Shown one piece after another: positions 1 through 11,076 of a stretch of 64,000 bases of DNA. Location of the stretch: positions 443,331,793 through 443,395,792 of the forward strand of contig NC_053037.3 in NCBI RefSeq assembly GCF_002575655.3. The letters are read 5' to 3'. Within the stretch, counting starts at the first letter, position 1. Each line of letters opens with the position of its first letter. Below the pieces are notes generated by a model. That model worked only from the letters and a program-made list of their open reading frames with translations, searched no databases and was not told the DNA's origin. Position numbers and translations under genes: made by a program. The stretch comes from Aegilops tauschii subsp. strangulata. Taxonomy: Eukaryota > Streptophyta > Magnoliopsida > Poales > Poaceae.

Positions 1-76
1 CCGAAACCCATCCACATTTTCCTCCTCTTGTCCGCCGCCACCGCCATTTTCCACTCCACCCGTCCACCTAGTCGCC

Positions 77-321
77 ATGCCCCCACGCCGCCGGGAGAGG
101 AGCGAGCCCTTTCTGACGCTGGAGCGCCAGCTCGAGCTCCTTGAGCAGATCCGGGCTAGGCGCGAAGCCTGGATCGCCGTTGGGCTACCTCCGGATGCAG
201 TGGATCCGGATGAGTTGGAGGAGGAGGTGGAGGAGGAGGACTTTGAGGAGGAGGAGGGTGAGGAGGAGGAGGATATGGGGGACGCTGGTGACGGGGATCT
301 GCAGCCGGATCAGCATGCCAT
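77..321 (+). pseudogene. Acidic, charged protein gene, 5' half (split by Gypsy insertion)
   Basis: The ATG at 77 opens a frame starting MPPRRRERSEPF, followed by an amphipathic Leu/Arg/Glu-rich stretch and a long Glu/Asp run (about residues 47-66). The frame is cut after the GCC codon at 317-319, inside the 5-bp target GCCAT (317-321), where a complete Gypsy element begins. The same frame resumes at 9,482 and ends at 9,689. Counting one TSD copy, the uninterrupted gene is 453 nt, or 150 residues. I do not recognise a domain. The GC-rich leader and the start resemble small amplified Triticeae gene families, so it may be a repeat-borne gene rather than a unique locus. That the ORF spans the insertion in frame is seen in the sequence; that it was expressed is not. 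Confidence 0.6.
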
Positions 322-806
322 TGAGGGAGTCCCTGACTAAGGGGTCCTCGGGCGTCCGGACGGTTATCCATGGGCCGGATTGATGGGCTGTGAAGACATG
401 AAGGCCGAAGACTGCACCCATGTCCGGATTGGACTCCACTTGGCGTGGAAGGCAAGCTTGGCGACCAACTATGAAGATTCCTTCTTATGTAACCGACTCC
501 ATGTAAACCCTAGATCCCCTCGGTGTCTATATAAACCGAAGGGGATAGTCCGAAAACGACACCGCGTATACACATTACCATAGTCATAGGCTAGACTTGT
601 AGGATTTAGCCATTACGATCTCATGGTAGATCAACTCTTGTAGTACTCATATTCATCAAGATCAATCAAGCAGGAAGTAGGGTATTACCTCCATAGAGAG
701 GGCCCGAACCTGGGTAAACATCGTGTCCCCCGTCTCCTGTTACCATCGATCCTAGACGCATAGTTCGGGACCCCCTACCCGAGATCCGCCGGTTTTGACA
801 CCGACA
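322..806 (+). repeat. 5' LTR of the Tat-type Gypsy element
   Basis: This 485-bp LTR starts at TGAGGG directly after the target duplication and ends in CCGACA. A TATATAAA box at 528-535 is the likely promoter core; the same box lies at 9,198-9,205 in the 3' LTR. The leader begins at 807. Confidence 0.92.
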
Positions 807-1011
807 TTGGTGCTTTCATTGAGAGCTCCACTGTGTCGTCGGCAAAAGGCTCGATGGCCCCTTCGATCGTCAGTAATAACGTCGTCCAGTGAGAAACCTT
901 CCTCCCTGGACAGATCTTCGTATTTGGCGGCTTCGTACTACGGGCTAACTCGTTCGGCCACCTGGAGCAGATCGACGGCTACACCCCGGCCATCAGGTCA
1001 GATTCAGAAGC
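807..1011 (+). other. Leader between the 5' LTR and gag
   Basis: This untranslated leader starts TTGGTGCTTTCATTGAGAG immediately after the LTR, the position of the primer-binding site. I could not assign a tRNA. It runs into the gag-like frame with no other feature. Confidence 0.5.
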
Positions 1012-4000
1012 TTGAACTACGTCGCGGATATCCGTGGAGACTTGATCTTCAAGGGATTCGAGCCCGCGGCAATCGCTCCCCCTCACTCCGATGAACGTGA
1101 CTTAAATCTGTCATCGGATCACGCCCAGGAGATAGTTCCTGCGGCTACAACGGCCTTAGAGCCAAAGCAGATCGGGCCCTCCGAGGCCGCAGGGTCCGCG
1201 GTGTTGGAGCCGCACACGAACTCAAAGCCCAGCAATATTCGCTCTAACGGAACTTCGGACTTGTCTCCGGCTGTAAGTTCTGGATTGTGTACGCCCGCGG
1301 ACACCGTGCTAGATCGGCTATCGATCTTCGAGTTCAGCGCCGCCCATGTTTTCCGGCACTCGCCTTTGGGTGACGTGCTAAAATCTTTAAAGAATTTGTC
1401 CTTGGAAAAGGACTCACTGCCGAACTATGTCCGGTTCGAGCTAGAAACAGATGACGAGGAATCTTGCTTCCCACCCGCCACCCACTTCATAGCCACTGTC
1501 GATGACTTAACCGACGTACTTGACTACGGCTCCGAAGACATCGACGGTATGGACGACGATGCCAATATGGAGCAAGGCCAAGACCCGCCATTCACCGGAC
1601 GTTGGACGGCTACCTCTTCGTATGACGTGTACATGGTTGATACACCCAAAGGATCTGGTGACGACAATGGAGAGCCAGATGCGAATAAAACCTCTGAGAC
1701 ATAGTCCAAGCGCCGACGCCCCAAGCGCCGTTCCAAGCCTCATCGCTCAAAGGACGGCAACACGGGCACCGGAGAAAATAATACTTCGGGCGACGCCCAA
1801 AACAATGAAGACCCTGCCGGAGCTACACCCGAACAGGAGGAACACGACGACAGGCAAGACAACCCTGATGAACAGGCCATAGAAGAGGACTTGGAGGACG
1901 ATAGTTACCGTCCACCCTCCGAGGAGGAGACAAGCCTCGGCAACGAAGACTTCATTGTGCCTGAGGATCCCCTGGAGCAGGAGCACTTCAAGCTCCAGCT
2001 CATAGCCACCGCAAGGAGCCTGAAAAAGAAACAACAACATCTTCAAGCTGAACAAGATCTGCTCGTCGACAGATGGACCGATGTCCTAACAGCCGAAGAA
2101 TACGGCCTCAAGCGCCCAACCAAGAGCTATCCGAAAGGCAGACTTCTACCTCAATTCGATGAGGAGGCGCCGGAGCACATATCTCCCTCGCGTAACGCGG
2201 AACGGCCACCACGTGGTCGGGACAGGGCGGCTGAACGGCCACCCCGCGGTCGGGACAAAGTGGCAACTCAGGCCGAATAGCAGCCGGCCCCACCGCCCCG
2301 AAAAAATAGAGACGGAAGAGTTCGGGGTCACACGTACGACCTCCGGCAAATCCTGGACAGTAGAGCAGGACATACAAGATCGATCTGCGGATCGCGAGGG
2401 CATGCCTCAAGGCACGACGAAGACGGCTACCTACTCGTACATGGCAAACCTAACCACGCCCGTGCCGAATGCCGCAAACGGACTCCATCAGAGCTACGTC
2501 GCGATGTGGCCCGATACAGAGGTGCCGCACACCCTCTCTGCTTCACAGATGAAGTACTGGATCACGAATTTCCTGAGGGGTTTAAGCTCGTTAATATCGA
2601 ATCATACGACGGGACAACTGATCCAGCAGTGTGGATCGAAGATTTTATTCTCCACATCCACATGGCCCGAGGAGATGACCTCCACGCCATCAAATACCTC
2701 CCATTAAAACTCAAAGGACCAGCTCGGCACTGATTAAACAGTCTGCCTGAAAACTCCATCGGCAGCTGGGAGGACTTGGAAGAGGACTTCCTCGACAACT
2801 TCCAAGGTACATATGTCCGGCCACCCGATGCCGATGACTTAAGCCACATAGTTCAACAATCCGGAGAATCAGCCAGAAAATTCTGGACTAGGTTCCTAAC
2901 CAAAAAGAACCAGATCGTTGACTGTCCGGATGCTGAAGCCCTAGCGGCCTTTAAGCATAGTATCCGGGACGAATGGCTCGCTCGCCACCTCGGCCAAGAA
3001 AAGCCGAGGTCCATGGCAGCCCTCACGGCACTTATGACCCGCTTCTGCACGGGAGAGGATAGTTGGTTGGCTCGAAGTACAAACACAGCCAACAATACAG
3101 GCCTCTCTGAGGCCAACAACAGCACCGGCATGCTTTGGCGCAACAAACACAAACGCCGAAGCAATGGCGATAACACCGATGACACTACAGTTCACGCCGG
3201 ATTCAGTGGCTCCAAGTCCGGCCAGCGAAAGAAGCCCTATAAAAAAGAGCAGCGGAGGACCATCCAGCTTGGACCGCATACTCGATCGTCCTTGCCAGAT
3301 ACATGGCACCACAGACAAACCGGCCAACCATAATAACAGAGATTGCTGGGTCTTTAAACAAGCCAGCAAGGCAAATGGTAGAATCAAGGAAGTGGAATCA
3401 CAGAGCGAGGACGATGACGAAGGGCCCCGGCAGACAAACACCGGAGGACAAAAGAAATTTCCCCCTCAAGTCAAAACGGTGAACATGATATATGCTACAC
3501 ACATCCCCAAAAGGGAGCGCAAGCGCGCACTCAGGGACGTCTATGCGTTAGAACCAGTCGCCCCAAAATTCAATCCGCGGTCGTCATTTCCGATCACCTT
3601 TGACCGCCGAGATCATCCAACCAGCATCCGCCACGGTGGTTCAGCCGCACTGGTCCTAGACACAATCATTGATGACTTTCACCTGACACGAGTCCTAATG
3701 GACGGCGGTAGCAGCCTCAACCTGCTCTATCAGGATACAACACGTAAAATGAGCATCGACCCCTCATGGGTCAAGCCCACGAAGACTACCTTTAAAGGAG
3801 TCATACCAGGTGTAGAGGCCCGTTGCATGGGCTCAATAACGTTGGAGGTGGTATTCGGCTCCCCGGATAACTTCCAAAGCGAAGAACTGATCTTCGATAT
3901 CGCCCCGTTCCGCCGCGGCTATCACGCCTTGCTCGGACGAACCGCATTCGCTCGATTCAAAGCGGTGCCTCATTACGCTTATCTCAAACTCAAGATGCCC

Positions 4001-4201
4001 GGTCCACGTAGCACCATCACAATAAATGGAAATACGGAACGTTCCCTCCGTACAAAGGAGCACACTGCCGCCCTAGCAGCAGAAGTGCAGAGTGGCCTTC
4101 TCAAGCAGCATTCTAATCCGGCTGCCGAGCCCCTGGACACCACTAAGAGGGTTCGGACCACACTGCAGCAGGACAGCTCGGCTCGTCAAGAGCCGAACTA
4201 G
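1012..4201 (+). pseudogene. Degraded gag-protease of the Tat-type Gypsy element
   Basis: Frame 1 runs from 1,012 to about 3,330, broken by stops at 1,702-1,704 (TAG), 2,278-2,280 (TAG) and 2,731-2,733 (TGA). An acidic N-terminal region is followed by a retrotransposon-gag domain (about 2,560-2,900) with a typical DPAVWIEDFI start. The TGA falls where the family has Trp, as expected from a G-to-A change. Coding then shifts to frame 2 (about 3,250-4,201), which holds a Cys/His cluster (PCQIHGTTDKPANHNNRDCW) and an aspartic protease with the active-site motif VLMDGGSSLNLLY, in which DGG replaces the usual D-T/S-G as in other Tat elements. The product would be the capsid polyprotein plus maturation protease. 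Three stops and a frameshift make it non-functional. Nothing of pol follows. Confidence 0.85.
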
Positions 4202-5366
4202 CAATTTGACCTCCGTCCGAGCCCCAACGAGGCAACAACACTAATACCATGCACTCAAAACCCCACGGGGATTGACGGAGGCATAACTCGTCCGCGATCC
4301 ACGGTATGGCTCGACCGACCCTGGGATCCGCACGCTTTTACCTTTTCTTTTTACGGGTTCTCTTCTCTTTTCGAGGTCTATACGGACAACCAGCTTGTAG
4401 AACACACCAAGGAGGCAAGGAGCTCTGGCTCACGCGGGAATCCCCAGGTGGTCCCTACTCAACTATTGTCATACCCGCTTTTCATACCCGCAGGTAGCTC
4501 GCCCTTGGTTTCGGCACGTCAAATAACCTTACTTGCTTATCGCATTGCTTGTGCAAAGTACGCCTCGATGTACTAGTAACATCACAATGGTGAATACACG
4601 GTAGCGTCAGCTCGTTATTTAAATTTCATGTTTCCCCACCTTTGTATTTCTCACTATTTGCACGAGTACACAATGGTACACATTACCAAGCCAGGGGCTC
4701 CATTATGCCCCGCATTACGACAATAAAGCCCGAACACTTTACAGTACAGTTCGGCACCCCGAACTTATAGCATTATATGCATCGGCTCCGAATCATGTCT
4801 TTGGTCAATAGTTGGGTTGCCCGGCTCCTGTGCTTACTACCTTACGTTTCGTTGTATCGGCTAGGGTAGTAAAGGGAGAACTACTGCGATTGTGTCCCGG
4901 TTCTTCCGGACGAGCACCTCAGTAGAGAAAGCCGAAAACTGACTGTCATGATGTGGCGAGAGCTGGTCAGCTGTTCGAGAGGTTCTAAATCGTTGGAGAT
5001 CTTTTCCGCTTCTTGCGAAGAATCGGTTCTTCCGATTAGGCGTCTATAGCACCCCCAGTTCGGTCTTCCGAATACCAGGGGCTTCGCCGATTTTCTCAAT
5101 TGTCAAACTCCTATGGCTAAGTGAGGGCGGTAAAGGCCGCATAGTCTGATTGCCTTATTCGTTGCGCTAAACACCTCCTTCAAGGACCAGAATGTGGAGT
5201 AAAGAGTGTTTAGATTTATCCCGAACAACCCCGTATTATATACGTGGGGGCAGAAGCCGACGACTGGTCAACCCTCAGATTTCATAAACAGCCGCACAGG
5301 AGGTGAAAGTTTAAAAATAAACAAATAGTATATTACATATCACAGGGCAAGTCAATACACATGTAC
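4202..5366. other. Spacer between gag-protease and antisense gene; no gene seen
   Basis: This stretch lies where reverse transcriptase and integrase would be in an autonomous element. I see no RT, RNase H or integrase motif in any frame. It holds T-rich tracts and short ORFs only. It must contain the 3' end signals of both the sense gag transcript and the antisense gene. Confidence 0.6.
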
Positions 5367-8300
5367 TCATGGGAACATGGTATCCTTCGAACATTGCTCC
5401 GCCACAAGGCGGGACCCCTCCAGGACACCTTCAAAATAGTGCTCGGGTCGACGATGCTCCTTGCCCTCCGGCAGTCCCTCGGTCATCAGCTTCTTGGCAT
5501 CCAGCTTCGCCCAATGCGTCTTGACGCGGGCAAAGGCCATACGCGCACCTTCAATACAGACCGACCGCTTCACGGCTTCGAGCCGCGGACAGGCACTCAC
5601 AAGCCGCTGCACAAGTCCGAAGTAGCTGCTAGGTACAGGATCGGTGGGCCACAGCCGGACTATCAAGTCCTTCATGGCTAGCTCGGCCAACCTATGCAGT
5701 TCGACCAACTGCTTTAGCTGGCCGCTGAAGGGCACCGGATGTTCAGATCCCAGATATTGGGCCCAGAACAGCTTCTCCGTAGACATCCCCTCTTCGGTTC
5801 TATAATGCTTGGCCGCATCCGACACACTACACAGCAAATCTGTAAACGCCCCTGGAAAAAGCCACATTCAGGATAAGCACAAGGAACATTCCTTCTACAT
5901 ACTTGCCCTGCATAGGCGAAGAACTTACCCGCCGTAATCTTCTCGGCCACCTGAAGTTCACGGAGTGCGCTTTGGGCCTCGACTCGTGCGTCCTGGGCGC
6001 TCTGGCGAGCCTTCGCCAACTCGGACTCTCGCGCCTTACAATCGCGCTCCAAGGACTCAAATTTCTCTATTGCACCCTGGAGCTGTTGTTGCGCCTCGCC
6101 AACCCGGGCCTCGTGCTTCTCGCGCGAAGCGCGTTCCTTGGCTGCTTTATCCTCAGCCTCGGCCAACAACTTTTTAAGGGTTGCCACCACGGTCATGGCC
6201 CCTAATAAAGTTTCTGACACTTTAGTCCGGTCAGTCTATATTATTTTTTCGAAATATACCAACAGGTTACTGCATACCTCGGCTATCCTCCAGCTGCTTT
6301 TTCAGGCCGAGCTCCTCCTCGGCCCGTTCCAGTTTCTGCTTCAGTCCGGAGACCTCCGCAGCATGAGCAGTGGCAGCCTGCAGCAATACCTGCTTATTAA
6401 CATAGACAACCCATGTTAGACTCCTGCGATATTCATTCTTGATCCTCTGTCTGGCTTTTCCTCCCGAACACCACACAAAGCATCAGGGCTACTGTCTATG
6501 TTGTGATATTTTTTCTACAATCACATTACTTACCTCAAAGCCTGTTAGAAGGCTAGTGCAGGCTTCGGTCAGTCCGCTTTTGGCGAACTGAACCTTCTCT
6601 ATCACCGTGTCCATAAGGACACGATGCTCATCCACGATAGAAGCGCCTCGTAGCGCCTCCAGCAGATTATCCGGTGCCTCTGGGTGGACAGAGGTCACCG
6701 GTGGAACAGGCACGTTGCCTCCTTGGGGGGAACGCCGATCGCTGGACCCCGGAGCCGTGTAAATCTCCGGAGTAGTATCCGGCTGAGGCCCGAAGGGAAC
6801 CCAGGCCCCATCATCAGTCCCTTGGGGGACTCCCCCCCCCCCCCCCCGTGTGTCCGGCGACCGAGGAGTCATCCTGGGACGTCACCCCGATGATCTCCGG
6901 AATCCCCCCCCCCCGCCGGGGAAGGTCTTTTTGGACGCCACCTTGTCATCGCCCTTGGGCAAAACGGAATGAGCAGGTGGCGGAGACATGCTAGACATCT
7001 CATCCGTGGCCAACGAATCCTCCGTCGAGGATCGCGGGGACCCGTCGCGTGCCGGACTGCAGCGGCAAAATTTAAAATATGTCAATACTACAAACCAAAA
7101 AGGCCAGACGTTTGCAGATCCTGATACTTACGAAGCAGCCCGAGGATTGGATCGGCGAGGTCGCTCCGGACTGCTATCAACATCCCACGCGGAGTTAACT
7201 GCGAGGGAGCCCCTCCCCCTCTTGGGCGCCTCCGCCTCCAAACTCGTGGAGGCCTCCCTTTTCTTCCTTCCTCCCGCAGGGGGGGGGGGGTCGCTTTCCT
7301 CCTCGTCGCCATCGTCGGCGGCTGAGGGGTCTGTCTCGTCGTCAGACGAGATGACCAAGGCGTTCCTTCGGCGAAGACCACTCCTGGTCCCCTTGGCCGT
7401 GGTTTTGACCTTCTTTTCCGGCACGTCATAAGGTGCCGGAAATAGCATCTCCGCAAGGAGCGGGGTCTCTTCGTCTTCGGGCAGCGGAGCCGGACTATTA
7501 ATCCATCCCGCTAGATCGACCCAGGCCTAAAAAAGAAATCAACGAGAAGGCTTAGTATCCTTCCTCGAAGTGTGTCCATAAAGACTATAGCTTGATGGCT
7601 TACCGAATTGGCCCGACGCTTAAAGTTGAGCCCGCGATCTTTAGTCGAGGGTGGCGGTGTCTCGCAGCCCTTGAAGAGTACCTTACCGATATCTTCGTGC
7701 GCCGTGCCGAAAAGCCTTAGCAGCGTCTGGTGCTTGGTCGGATCGAACTCCCATAAATAACAGGCCCGACGCTGACATGGAAGGATCCGGCATATAAGCA
7801 TGACATGGATCACGTCAACGAGCTTGATCTTCTGGGTTATCATATTCCGGAGGCACGTTTGGAGCCCCGTGATCTCTTCCAAAGATCCCCAGGTCAGGCC
7901 CTTCTCCTGCCAGGAGGTAAGCCGCATCGGGACTCCGGATCGGAATCCGGGAGCCGCCGCCCAGTTGGCGTTGCGCGGCTCGGTGATATAGAACCACCCC
8001 GATTGCCATCCCTTCACCGTCTCTACAAAGGAGCCTTCGAGCCAGGTGATATTGGGCATCTTGCCCACCATGGCACCTCCGCACTCGGCCTGTTGGCCGC
8101 GCACCACCTTTGGCTTTACATTGAAAGTCTTCAGCCAAAGGCCAAAGTGAGGTGGAATGCGGAGAAAGGCTTCGCACACAACTATGAATGCGGAGATATT
8201 AAGGATGAAGTTGGGGGCGAGGTCATGGAAGTCCAGTCCATAGTAAAACATCAATCCACGAACAAATGGGTGGAGAGGGAATCCTAACCCACGGACGAAA

Positions 8301-8473
8301 TGCGCAAGGAACGCTACCCTCTCTTGAGGTTCGGGGGTAGGCACGATCTGTCCCTCAGTGGGGAGTCGGTGGACGATTCCCTCGGCCAGGTATCCGGCCT
8401 CTCGGAGCTCCTTGATGTCTCTCGGCTTCACGGAGGAGGCCATCCACTTGCCTCCTGCTCCGGATCCAGACAT
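5367..8473 (-). CDS. Antisense six-exon gene inside the Gypsy element (putative gypsy-type transposon protein)
   Basis: Six exons on the minus strand join through canonical GT-AG introns: 8473-7604, 7526-7132, 7056-6534, 6389-6278, 6201-5929 and 5851-5367. They total 2,658 nt, exactly 886 codons with the stop, and the phase is kept at every junction; donors include GTAAGC, GTAAGT and GTATGC. Exon 1 (290 residues) matches the plant family called putative gypsy type transposon (PF04195 as I recall it; motifs PLHPFVRGLMFYYGLDFHDL and KGWQSGWFYITEP). Exon 2 is Ser/Asp/Arg-rich with a basic stretch. Exons 4-5 predict a long coiled coil (LKKLLAEAEDKAAKERASRE). Exon 6 is a compact helical tail. One in-frame TGA (6884-6882) lies in exon 3 near C-runs of 11 and 16. 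The protein's function is unknown. The exon structure is inferred from sequence, without transcript support. Confidence 0.75.
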
Positions 8474-8584
8474 GGCTAAGCGCTTTTTGGAAATAGAGGA
8501 AGATGGGAGCTTCTGTGCTGGAGCTCGAGGACGGAAGGACGGAGAAGGAGGGGGCGTGGGTGGAAGGCACGAATCCTTATCCCC

Positions 8585-8592
8585 TTATAAAG
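8585..8592 (-). promoter_or_regulatory. TATA-like box for the antisense gene
   Basis: On the minus strand this reads CTTTATAA, about 112 bp upstream of the ATG at 8,473. The spacing suits a plant core promoter with a short leader. It lies between the antisense start and the 3' LTR, so the gene could be transcribed independently of the LTR. Confidence 0.45.
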
Positions 8593-8991
8593 GCTACGAA
8601 TATCAGCCCCCCCCCCGTTGGTCATAAAACCTGCCTGTTCTCAATGGGTAGTGTAAACGGCGCAGTTGGATTACCTGCGCCTGTATTAATGGAAATCCCG
8701 CAATAAGGGGACACGATCTCCGCTTCTCAAGACGTGGGAAGGTGGGCTGGCCAAATGGTTCGAAAAAAGGACCAGGCAGGTGTGGCGTCATGTTACTCGA
8801 AAACTGTCGGCGGATAGAGCTTGCGTGAAATATATATTCTCTCTGGTTGTGAGGAGTACATAGCAGGACCGGATACTATCGTCGCACCCGAAGACTATTT
8901 TGGAGTTCGGAGACAGGTGAACCCGCCTTGCAATACCGAATACAATCTGCGCGCCGGACTCCTCGTCATTGAAGCCAGGTTCAGGGGCTAC

Positions 8992-9476
8992 TGAGGGAGT
9001 CCTGGACTAAGGGGTCCTCGGGCGTCCGGCCGGTTATCCATGGGCCGGACTGATGGGCTGTTAAAACATGAAGGCCGAAGACTGCACCCGTGTCCGGATT
9101 GGACTCTACTTGGCGTGGAAGGCAAGCTTAGCGACCAACTATGAAGATTCCTTCTTATGTAACCGACTCCATGTAAACCCTAGATCCCCTCGGTGTCTAT
9201 ATAAACCGAAGGGGATAGTCCGGAAAGGACACCGCGTATACACATTACCATAGTCATAGGCTAGACTTCTAGGGTTTAGCCATTACGATCTCGTGGTAGA
9301 TCAACTCTTGTAATACTCCTATTCATCAAGATCAATCAGGCAGGAAGTAGGGTATTACCTCCATAGAGAGGGCCCGAACCTGAGTAAACATCGTGTCCCC
9401 CGTCTCCTGTTACCATCGATCCTAGACGCACAGTTCGGGACCCCCTACCCGAGATCCGCCGGTTTTGACACCGACA
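8992..9476 (+). repeat. 3' LTR of the Tat-type Gypsy element
   Basis: This 485-bp LTR is the same length as the 5' copy and differs from it at about 19 positions by eye, with no indels. It is preceded by CAGGGGCTAC, the likely polypurine tract, and followed by the GCCAT duplication. Confidence 0.92.
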
Positions 9477-9689
9477 GCCATCCTCGATTCCCTTCGGTCG
9501 GAGTCGGTTGCGGAGGCAAGACGCCGTCGCCGGCAGGAGATGGAGGCGCAAGAGGCCGCAGAGGAGGCGGAAATTTTCGCGTACATGGATGAGGTCGAGC
9601 AGGAGGAGGATGAGCCGAAGCCCTCCTACCCGCCCATCCAGCCGGCGCTCGACACCGTCGTGGTGGACATTTCCGACGACGAAGAGTAG
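9477..9689 (+). pseudogene. Acidic protein gene, 3' half (after the Gypsy insertion)
   Basis: After the second GCCAT copy the frame of the gene at 77 resumes (codon GCC at 9,477-9,479) with ILDSLRSESVAEARRRRRQ. It continues through an Arg- then Glu-rich helix (EMEAQEAAEEAEIFAYMDEV) and ends in an acidic tail, DISDDEE, at a TAG closing at 9,689. The acidic C-terminal end resembles a short SUMO-interaction-like motif (VVVDIS followed by acids), but that is a weak resemblance. Without the 9,155-bp element and one TSD, both halves form one open frame. About 100 bp of 3' flank follow before LTR debris. Confidence 0.6.
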
Positions 9690-9869
9690 GTAGGGTAGTA
9701 CGTAGGATTCCTTTTGCATGCTTTGTTTGGATTTAGGGGATGAAAAATGAGATAGGCAAATGCAAAGTGACTAATTTGAGGCGTGCCCGGTAAATGCCCG
9801 CGAAGTCCGGCTATAGATGCTCTAACAATGCTCATGATCGGGAAAACAAGATCATCAATCAATATATAA

Positions 9870-10091
9870 GCTAGACTTAGAGGTTAGACTAGGGATCACT
9901 TGGTGTTTATATTTTCACACATGTATTTGAGTTTTGCTGATATGCATAAACTTAATAATGAAATGAAAATATAATCATAGAAACATAAACTTAATAACGA
10001 AATGAAAATATAATCATAGAAACATAAACTTAATAACGAAATGAAAATATAATCATACATTTAATATTGCCTCTAGGGTATATTTCTAACA
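9870..10091 (-). repeat. Truncated Copia LTR remnant
   Basis: The segment ends in ATTGCCTCTAGGGTATATTT, the reverse complement of the Angela/WIS-type LTR start, and contains the matching CACACATGTATTTGAGTTT stretch. Only the first 200 bp or so of an LTR in minus orientation remain. A small tandem repeat has expanded inside it. Confidence 0.6.
9945..10058. repeat. 39-bp tandem repeat, about 2.9 copies
   Basis: Units begin at 9,945, 9,984 and 10,023 with CATAAACTTAATAAYGAAAT. The third is cut short by about three bases. Copies 2 and 3 match over the compared length, while copy 1 carries T where they have C. Confidence 0.85.
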
Positions 10092-10585
10092 AGCGGGACA
10101 AACCTTATTGTACTAGATAGTCGGGAAGTCGTCATGCTCAGGCTCTACGGACCAACACATCAGAACAACAACCGTCGTCGATGAAGAGAAGCGTTGATCG
10201 GAAGGATCCAACTTATAGACACATGAACGCGAACACAGACGAACGAAGACCAGATCCACTTGGACCCACCAAAGACAAACGCGGACCAAATCCCGTGAGA
10301 TCCGCTAGAGATAAAGCTCCACACGCCCTCCGACGACGCTAGAAGCACCGCCGTGAGTAGAATCTTATTTCATCTCCAAAGAGCCACCACCACTTTACCT
10401 ATCTGAGCAGGACACAAACCGTGACAAAACTTATAAATATATCAAAATCAGAGCCCTCTCGTTGGCAAGGGTCGAGATCCACCGTGCCTCCACGGCCCCA
10501 GGCCACAGGAGACGTGACAGACTGCGCCGGCGGGCGGCACATGAACAACCCCTCCCCCCTTACTACTATAATCTACTAGTATGTA
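10092..10585. other. Dispersed repeat-like intergenic DNA, no gene
   Basis: The stretch has the mixed composition of an old Triticeae dispersed repeat (ACACGCCCTCCGACGACGCT and nearby text). Short ORFs on both strands show no domain. I could not assign a family. Confidence 0.4.
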
Positions 10586-10641
10586 CTCCCTCTATAAAGA
10601 AATATAAGTCTAAACGCTCTGACATTTCTTTACTGATGGAG
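10586..10641. mobile_element. Short, decayed Stowaway-like MITE
   Basis: It begins CTCCCTCTATAAAGAAATAT, ends GATGGAG, and is flanked by TA on both sides (10,584-10,585 and 10,642-10,643). At only 56 bp it is probably internally deleted. Confidence 0.45.
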
Positions 10642-10718
10642 TATAAATGAAGATACACTTTCTTCCTCCCATAATATAAAACGTTTACATAAGTTATGCT
10701 AGCTTGAAAAATGTATTA

Positions 10719-11076
10719 GGCTAGCCATAGTGGGGCAACTTAGAGTAATAACTTAACACATCCCGAGACAATTTTGCTTATGTGGCAAGTATTTAATGAG
10801 GAAAGTGGTGCTTGTGGTAACATAAGCGCTTCCCGAGGCAAAATGAGTCTATGAGCTAATAAATGAAGCAATCTATGACACTACTATGTTACTTTGCACT
10901 ATAGAGATAGTAACTTAAACTAGTACTCCCTCCGTTCGGAATTACTTGTCTCGAAAATGGATGTATCTAGAACTAAAATACGTCTAGATACATCTATTTC
11001 TGCGACAAGTAATTCCGAACGGAGGAAGTATCATACACATGACACTAATATAAGTTACTCCCCACTATGACCAGCC
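10719..11076. mobile_element. Tourist/Harbinger-like MITE
   Basis: Terminal inverted repeats read GGCTAGCCATAGTGGGG at the left and the complement of GGCTGGTCATAGTGGGG at the right. TATTA flanks both ends (10,714-10,718 and 11,077-11,081). A Stowaway element sits inside it. Confidence 0.75.
10926..11028. mobile_element. Stowaway MITE (Thalos/Athos-like), nested
   Basis: This 103-bp near-perfect inverted repeat begins CTCCCTCCGTTCGGAATTAC, with the complement at the far end and TA duplications at 10,924-10,925 and 11,029-11,030. It would fold into one long hairpin. Confidence 0.9.

Larger units (their letters stand above)
322..9476 (+). mobile_element. Complete Tat-lineage Gypsy retrotransposon (Fatima-like), non-autonomous
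   Basis: Two 485-bp LTRs beginning TGAGGGAG and ending CCGACA are flanked by a perfect 5-bp target duplication GCCAT (317-321 and 9,477-9,481). Inside lie a degraded sense gag-protease (1,012-4,201), a 1.2-kb spacer, and an antisense multi-exon gene (8,473 down to 5,367). No reverse transcriptase, RNase H or integrase motif is visible, so the element could move only with enzymes from a relative. An antisense gene next to the 3' LTR is known for Tat-lineage elements such as Grande. By eye the two LTRs differ at about 19 of 485 sites. The sequence downstream of the 5' LTR (TTGGTGCTTTCATTGAGAG) is not the usual initiator-Met primer site. The family name Fatima is recalled and not proven. Confidence 0.9.
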
